DNA from: Limnochordaceae bacterium
GTDB lineage: Bacteria; Bacillota; Limnochordia; Limnochordales; DUMU01
DNA: 64,000 nucleotides
NCBI GenBank assembly: GCA_014896305.1
Contig: JADBKQ010000003.1
Span: 122,389-186,388, forward strand
Direction of reading: 5' to 3'
The first letter of the stretch is position 1; every line of letters starts with the position of its first letter. Below are positions 63,982 to 64,000 of the stretch, one piece after another. Made by a program: the position numbers and the translations under genes. Below the pieces are notes generated by a model. The model had not been told where the DNA came from, did not search any database, and was given only the letters and a program-made list of their open reading frames with translations.

Positions 63982-64000
63982 GTGAGAAACTCCCGGCAGT

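Noticed and set aside
63743-63985. 80-aa plus-strand ORF at the window end
   Set aside because: Runs through a strong terminator hairpin, is low-complexity and has no ribosome site.

Overview
The window reads as one chromosomal segment of a GC-rich, endospore-forming member of the Bacillota. Reasons: sporulation genes (spoIIR, spoIIGA, sigE, sigG, spoIIP), a SpoVD-type PBP with PASTA domains, a MurE with the meso-diaminopimelate motif DNPR, the classic recO-glyQ-glyS-ppdK-dnaG-sigA order, and a type-A-like RNase P RNA. Two adjacent proteins that look like outer-membrane beta-barrels (C-terminal aromatic beta-signal ending in Phe) suggest a diderm lineage such as Limnochordia. That placement is inference, not shown by the sequence alone. 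No mobile element, prophage or CRISPR array was seen.

Layout. 1-9129 (+): complex I operon nuoC(partial)-D-H-I-J-K-L-M-N, closed by a symmetrical hairpin; tRNA-Ala(CGC) with its own promoter follows on the minus strand. 9394-14589: envelope island with an Fn3-like lipoprotein (-), two tandem beta-barrel proteins (+) and two tandem Amidase_3 hydrolases (+). 14634-15845 (-): Eis-like GNAT. 16056-18958 (+): a yqhH/yqhG-like pair (SNF2 ATPase plus YqhG). 18830-29451 (-): mrfA helicase, murC, spoIIP, hslO, a mini-RodZ, ftsK/spoIIIE, pgeF and a YlmC PRC-barrel gene, then spoIIR and sigG up to 31114. 31272-33012 (+): spoIIGA-sigE, divergent from sigG. 33117-47134 (-): division and cell wall cluster mraZ-rsmH-ftsL-pbp-murE-murF-mraY-ftsW-murG-murA-ftsQ-ftsZ. 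47244-48268 (-): two intrinsic terminators, a small unknown ORF, rnpB and a CAU tRNA. 48397-59191 (-): sigA, dnaG, ppdK, glyS, glyQ, a DUF4342 protein, recO. 59188-62760 (-): ruvB, ruvA, ruvC, yebC. 63008-63682 (-): PrsW-like protease. The window ends in a strong minus-strand terminator belonging to a gene beyond the edge.

How it fits together. SpoIIR, SpoIIGA, SigE, SigG, SpoIIP and FtsK/SpoIIIE are the engulfment and compartment-specific sigma machinery, all within 10 kb and next to the dcw cluster that builds peptidoglycan and the Z-ring. ruvABC, recO, dnaG, mrfA and the yqhH-like ATPase form a replication and repair complement. Overlapping stop/start codons (for example nuoD-nuoH, murC-mrfA, ftsW-murG, glyQ-glyS, pgeF-ftsK) indicate tight operons.

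Start codons were moved from the ORF track when an internal start had a clearly better Shine-Dalgarno sequence or matched the family N-terminus; this is stated for each gene. All family assignments come from motif recognition, not from database searches.
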